Source: Paenibacillus sp. PastM-3 (GTDB lineage: Bacteria; Bacillota; Bacilli; Paenibacillales; Paenibacillaceae). From it: DNA of 64,000 nt. The position numbers were made by a program, and so were the translations under genes. The notes under the pieces are model-generated. The model worked only from the letters and a program-made list of their open reading frames with translations, did no database searches and was not told the DNA's origin. Shown here piece by piece: positions 61,263 to 64,000 of the stretch. The stretch covers positions 62,001 through 126,000 of the forward strand of contig NZ_JARXXP010000013.1 in NCBI RefSeq assembly GCF_029893965.1, read 5' to 3'. Each line of letters starts with the position of its first letter. The first letter of the stretch is position 1.

Positions 61263-63794
61263 CTACATCAACATCTGCGGATCTACGTCGATACTGATCT
61301 GCAGGTTGTTGTCGCGGACCGAATCTTCCAGCTCCTCGGCAATCTGGCGGGCCAGCCCGATGGCATCGATTGCCCCCCGCCATTTGATAATACACTGGAA
61401 CCGGTATCTTCCTTTCAGCTTCGGCAGCGGTGAAGCGACAGGTCCTAGCAGGTCAAGCGCATCCGCGGACAGCTTGTCCAGGCTGGCGAACCAGCGGAGC
61501 TGTCTTGCCCGTCCCTGCAGATTCAGCGCGTAATTCTCTGCCATCTTCAGCAGCAGCGGAAGCTGCTCGTGCGAGAGGGTGACGAGAATCAACCGGCAGT
61601 ACGGCGGGTAATGCAGGGCTCTGCGGTGCTTCAGCTCTTCGCGGACGAAGGAGTAATAGTCGTGTCCGCTGGCATGCACGATCGAGTAATGCTCCGGCGT
61701 GTAGGACTGCACGACAACTTCACCGGGAAGCTGATGTCTGCCGGCCCGGCCAGCCACTTGCGTAAGCAGCTGGAAGGTCTTCTCCCCGGCCCGGAAGTCC
61801 GGCAGGTTCAGTGCAGAATCTGCGGTTATGACTCCGACAAGGGTTACATCCGGAAAATCCAGCCCCTTGGCCACCATCTGTGTGCCAAGCAGGACGTCGG
61901 CCTTTTTGTCGCGGAACTGGTTCAGCAGCTTCTCATGCGAGCCCTTCTCTGTTGTCGTATCCACATCCATCCGGATAACCCGGATACCGGGGAAGAGCTT
62001 GCCCAGCTCTTCCTCCACACGCTGGGTTCCTGTCCCAAAAAAGCGGATATGCTCGCTGCCGCATTCCGGGCAGACCTTTGGCGAGGGCTCTGCGTGACCG
62101 CAGTAATGACAGCGCAGATTGTCACTGCGGCTGTGATAAGTCAGCGAAATATCGCATTCGGGGCAGGTGGCTACATAACCGCAGCTGCGGCACATGACAA
62201 AGGTGGAGAAGCCTCTGCGGTTCAGGAGCAGTACGGTCTGCTCCCCTTTCTCCAGCCTGCTCTCCAGTGCAGCGTGAAGTCTGCGGCTGAACATTGAGCG
62301 GTTCCCTTCCTTCAGCTCATCGCGCATATCCACCACATGCACCTTCGGCAATTCATTTCCAAGGGCACGGGTTGGCATCTCCAGCAGTACCGGCGAGAAG
62401 TGAATGTCACTCTGGGCTCTGGCTGCATGATAGCTCTCCAGTGAAGGAGTGGCAGAGCCAAGAATAACCGCTGCCCCGCCCTGCTCTGCCCTGCGGACAG
62501 CCACATCGCGGGCATGGTATTTCGGATTCTCCTCCTGCTTATAGGAGGATTCATGCTCTTCATCCATAATAATCAGCCCCAGGTTGGCAAACGGGGCAAA
62601 TACCGCCGAGCGGGCCCCGACGGCAACCATCGCTTTGCCTTCCCTGATCTTGCGCCACTCGTCATAACGTTCACCGACAGACAATCGGCTGTGCATAACC
62701 GCTACGCCGCTGCCGAACCGTCCTTTGAACCGTTCGACCATCTGCGGGGTGAGCGCAATTTCCGGCACAAGCACCACAGCCTGTCTGCCCTGATCCATAG
62801 CACGCTGTATACACTGCAGATAAATCTCCGTTTTTCCGCTGCCGGTAACCCCGTGCAGCAGAAAGACCTCATGCTGCTGCTCATCAACCGTCCGGGCTAT
62901 CCGCGTGAAAACCTTCTGCTGCTCAGGTGTAAGCGGCAAAGGTGAGCTTGACTTAAAGTCGCGGCCCCGGTAAGGATCGCGGTAAACTTCAATTTCACTA
63001 ATTTCAATGTAGCCCTTTTCTTCCAGCGCCTTGACCGTACCCGCCGTAACCTGCAGAACGGCCAGCAGATCCTTCATCGGCATGGGCAGCATCTGCTCCA
63101 TCTCAACCAGAAAGGACAGGACGTCTTTCTGCCGGGCCGACCGCGCCGGGAAGGTGCTGAGCGATTCGCGGGCTGCAGCCAGCCCGATCGCCAGGTCAAC
63201 AGCCTTCAGCTTCTTCTTGCCCATTTTGTCCTTGATGGACTGGCTCTCGGTAAGCACGCCCCGGCGCAGCATAAACTTGACAGTCTCTGCAGCTCCGGGA
63301 AAGCTGCGGGTCAGCTGCTTCATGGACACTTCTCCGGCTTTTCTGACGAAATCAATGATCGTCCGCTCCTCCAGATCCTCCTCCAGGAACAGCGGAAACA
63401 GTTCATCTGCCGGCTTATCCGCAGCTTCAGCTTCTTCGCCCAGAGAGATCAGGCGTTCAGCCTTGCCTTTGAGCGCGGTAGGCAGCATAGCCTGCAGGGC
63501 AGAGATCCGCCGGCAGGCATAGCGCTGGCTCATCCAGTCCCCTAATTCAACCAGCTCCGGAGACAGCGGCGGGAGCAGGTCAAGGACCTCCTGGATCGGC
63601 TTAAGCCCGGAAGCCGTCCCGGTCTCTCCGGACTCCAGCGAAACGACGAATCCCTGTACTGTGCGGTGTCCGAAGGGAACCGCTACACGGCTGCCGACTT
63701 CGATCCACAGCCGCAGAGCATCGGGAATAGAGTAGTCGAACGGCCGGTCGGTGCTGCGTACAGGAACATCGACAATGACCTTCGCTATCTCCAT
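61263..63794 (-). CDS. priA: Primosomal protein N' (replication restart helicase PriA)
   Basis: An 843-residue SF2 helicase that reloads the replisome at stalled forks. The 3'-DNA-binding domain (1-105) is followed by a winged-helix region, Walker A GVTGSGKT (315-322), DEEH (411-414), a zinc-binding region with eight Cys (CRSCGYVATCPEC and CHYCG...CPECG) and the C-terminal helicase part with VAGRAGRHQLPG. The ATG overlaps the coaBC stop by one base (TAATG), showing coupled translation. Confidence 0.97.
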   Translation of the reverse strand: MEIAKVIVDVPVRSTDRPFDYSIPDALRLWIEVGSRVAVPFGHRTVQGFVVSLESGETGTASGLKPIQEVLDLLPPLSPELVELGDWMSQRYACRRISALQAMLPTALKGKAERLISLGEEAEAADKPADELFPLFLEEDLEERTIIDFVRKAGEVSMKQLTRSFPGAAETVKFMLRRGVLTESQSIKDKMGKKKLKAVDLAIGLAAARESLSTFPARSARQKDVLSFLVEMEQMLPMPMKDLLAVLQVTAGTVKALEEKGYIEISEIEVYRDPYRGRDFKSSSPLPLTPEQQKVFTRIARTVDEQQHEVFLLHGVTGSGKTEIYLQCIQRAMDQGRQAVVLVPEIALTPQMVERFKGRFGSGVAVMHSRLSVGERYDEWRKIREGKAMVAVGARSAVFAPFANLGLIIMDEEHESSYKQEENPKYHARDVAVRRAEQGGAAVILGSATPSLESYHAARAQSDIHFSPVLLEMPTRALGNELPKVHVVDMRDELKEGNRSMFSRRLHAALESRLEKGEQTVLLLNRRGFSTFVMCRSCGYVATCPECDISLTYHSRSDNLRCHYCGHAEPSPKVCPECGSEHIRFFGTGTQRVEEELGKLFPGIRVIRMDVDTTTEKGSHEKLLNQFRDKKADVLLGTQMVAKGLDFPDVTLVGVITADSALNLPDFRAGEKTFQLLTQVAGRAGRHQLPGEVVVQSYTPEHYSIVHASGHDYYSFVREELKHRRALHYPPYCRLILVTLSHEQLPLLLKMAENYALNLQGRARQLRWFASLDKLSADALDLLGPVASPLPKLKGRYRFQCIIKWRGAIDAIGLARQIAEELEDSVRDNNLQISIDVDPQMLM

Positions 63795-64000
63795 TATCGT
63801 GTTACTCCGGTTACCCGTTCAGCCGCAAGTGTCAGCAGTCGGCGCGCCACCTCGTCCTTGGAGCTGAGCGGAAGATCCAGCACCAGTCCGTCCGCATCGT
63901 AAATGGACACAATATTGGTATCCGTGCCAAATCCGGCGCCTGCTCTGGACACGTCGTTTGCAACGATCAGATCCAGATTTTTGCGGACCAGCTTATCCTT
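63794..64000 (-). CDS. coaBC: Phosphopantothenoylcysteine synthetase/decarboxylase, C-terminal end
   Basis: The last 68 codons are within the window; the 5' part is cut off. KNLDLIVANDVSRAGAGFGT and the ending DEVARRLLTLAAERV are the C-terminal signature of the CoaB synthetase domain, which joins cysteine to phosphopantothenate in coenzyme A synthesis. The stop codon overlaps the priA ATG. The position upstream of priA is the normal one in Bacillales. Confidence 0.92.
   Translation of the reverse strand, partial: KDKLVRKNLDLIVANDVSRAGAGFGTDTNIVSIYDADGLVLDLPLSSKDEVARRLLTLAAERVTGVTR

Overview
The window reads as a chromosomal segment of a spore-forming, moderately GC-rich Firmicute, most probably Paenibacillus. 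Support comes from strong Shine-Dalgarno (SD) sequences in front of almost every gene, sigma-A promoters, intrinsic terminators with T-tracts, a 26-codon spoVM, a SpoVIF-like gene, and the Bacillales order coaBC-priA-def-fmt-rsmB-rlmN-stp-prkC-rsgA-rpe-(spoVM)-rpmB-fakA-degV-recG at the right end. Nearly all genes are on the minus strand. No rRNA, tRNA, insertion sequence, prophage or CRISPR array was seen.

Layout. 1-4.8 kb: the start of an aldo/keto reductase, a TPR membrane protein, and a MarR-MMPL exporter operon with promoter and palindromic operator. 4.8-7.8 kb: a minus-strand operon of a membrane-anchored unknown, a macrodomain protein, a GNAT, rpiA, a VanZ-like remnant and a second GNAT. 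7.9-8.7 kb: tal. 8.7-11.7 kb: a second MarR-MFS exporter unit and a convergent MFS gene. 11.9-15.4 kb: helD and a FUSC/ArAE transporter. 15.6-20.6 kb: a secreted protein, PAP2 phosphatase, a divergent hfq, pgl, a stand-alone LytTR regulator with a CcpA-type cre site, a membrane-anchored PPIase and a small YdaT-like gene. 20.6-25.6 kb: nitroreductase, a lipoprotein phosphoesterase plus a helix-hairpin-helix protein, a copper-amine-oxidase-domain lipoprotein and TraX. 25.7-34.1 kb: a complete sugar-sensing and uptake locus (anchored binding protein, YesM/LytS-type kinase, YesN-type regulator, then chvE-mmsA-mmsB). 34.2-40.5 kb: an LTA-synthase-like sulfatase, aldose epimerase, MgtC, an SDR, a DinB remnant and a tandem GNAT with a leader peptide. 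40.6-43.5 kb: a TrpXYZ-type ABC transporter. 43.8-46.8 kb: NlpC/P60 lipoprotein, secreted unknown, YitT and SpoVIF-like genes. 46.8-64 kb: the conserved housekeeping cluster.

Functional links. rpiA, rpe, tal and a 6-phosphogluconolactonase cover much of the pentose-phosphate pathway, and the sugar ABC locus could feed it. prkC-stp, rsgA, def-fmt, rlmN and rsmB form a translation and Ser/Thr-signalling block.

The most interesting signals are regulatory: an 18-codon leader ORF with competing hairpins before the tandem GNAT gene, a 17-bp terminator-like hairpin that buries the SD of the YdaT-like gene, palindromes on several promoters, a second Hfq lacking the usual KH motif, and a cre site on the LytTR promoter. 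No wholly new multi-gene system can be claimed from the sequence alone.
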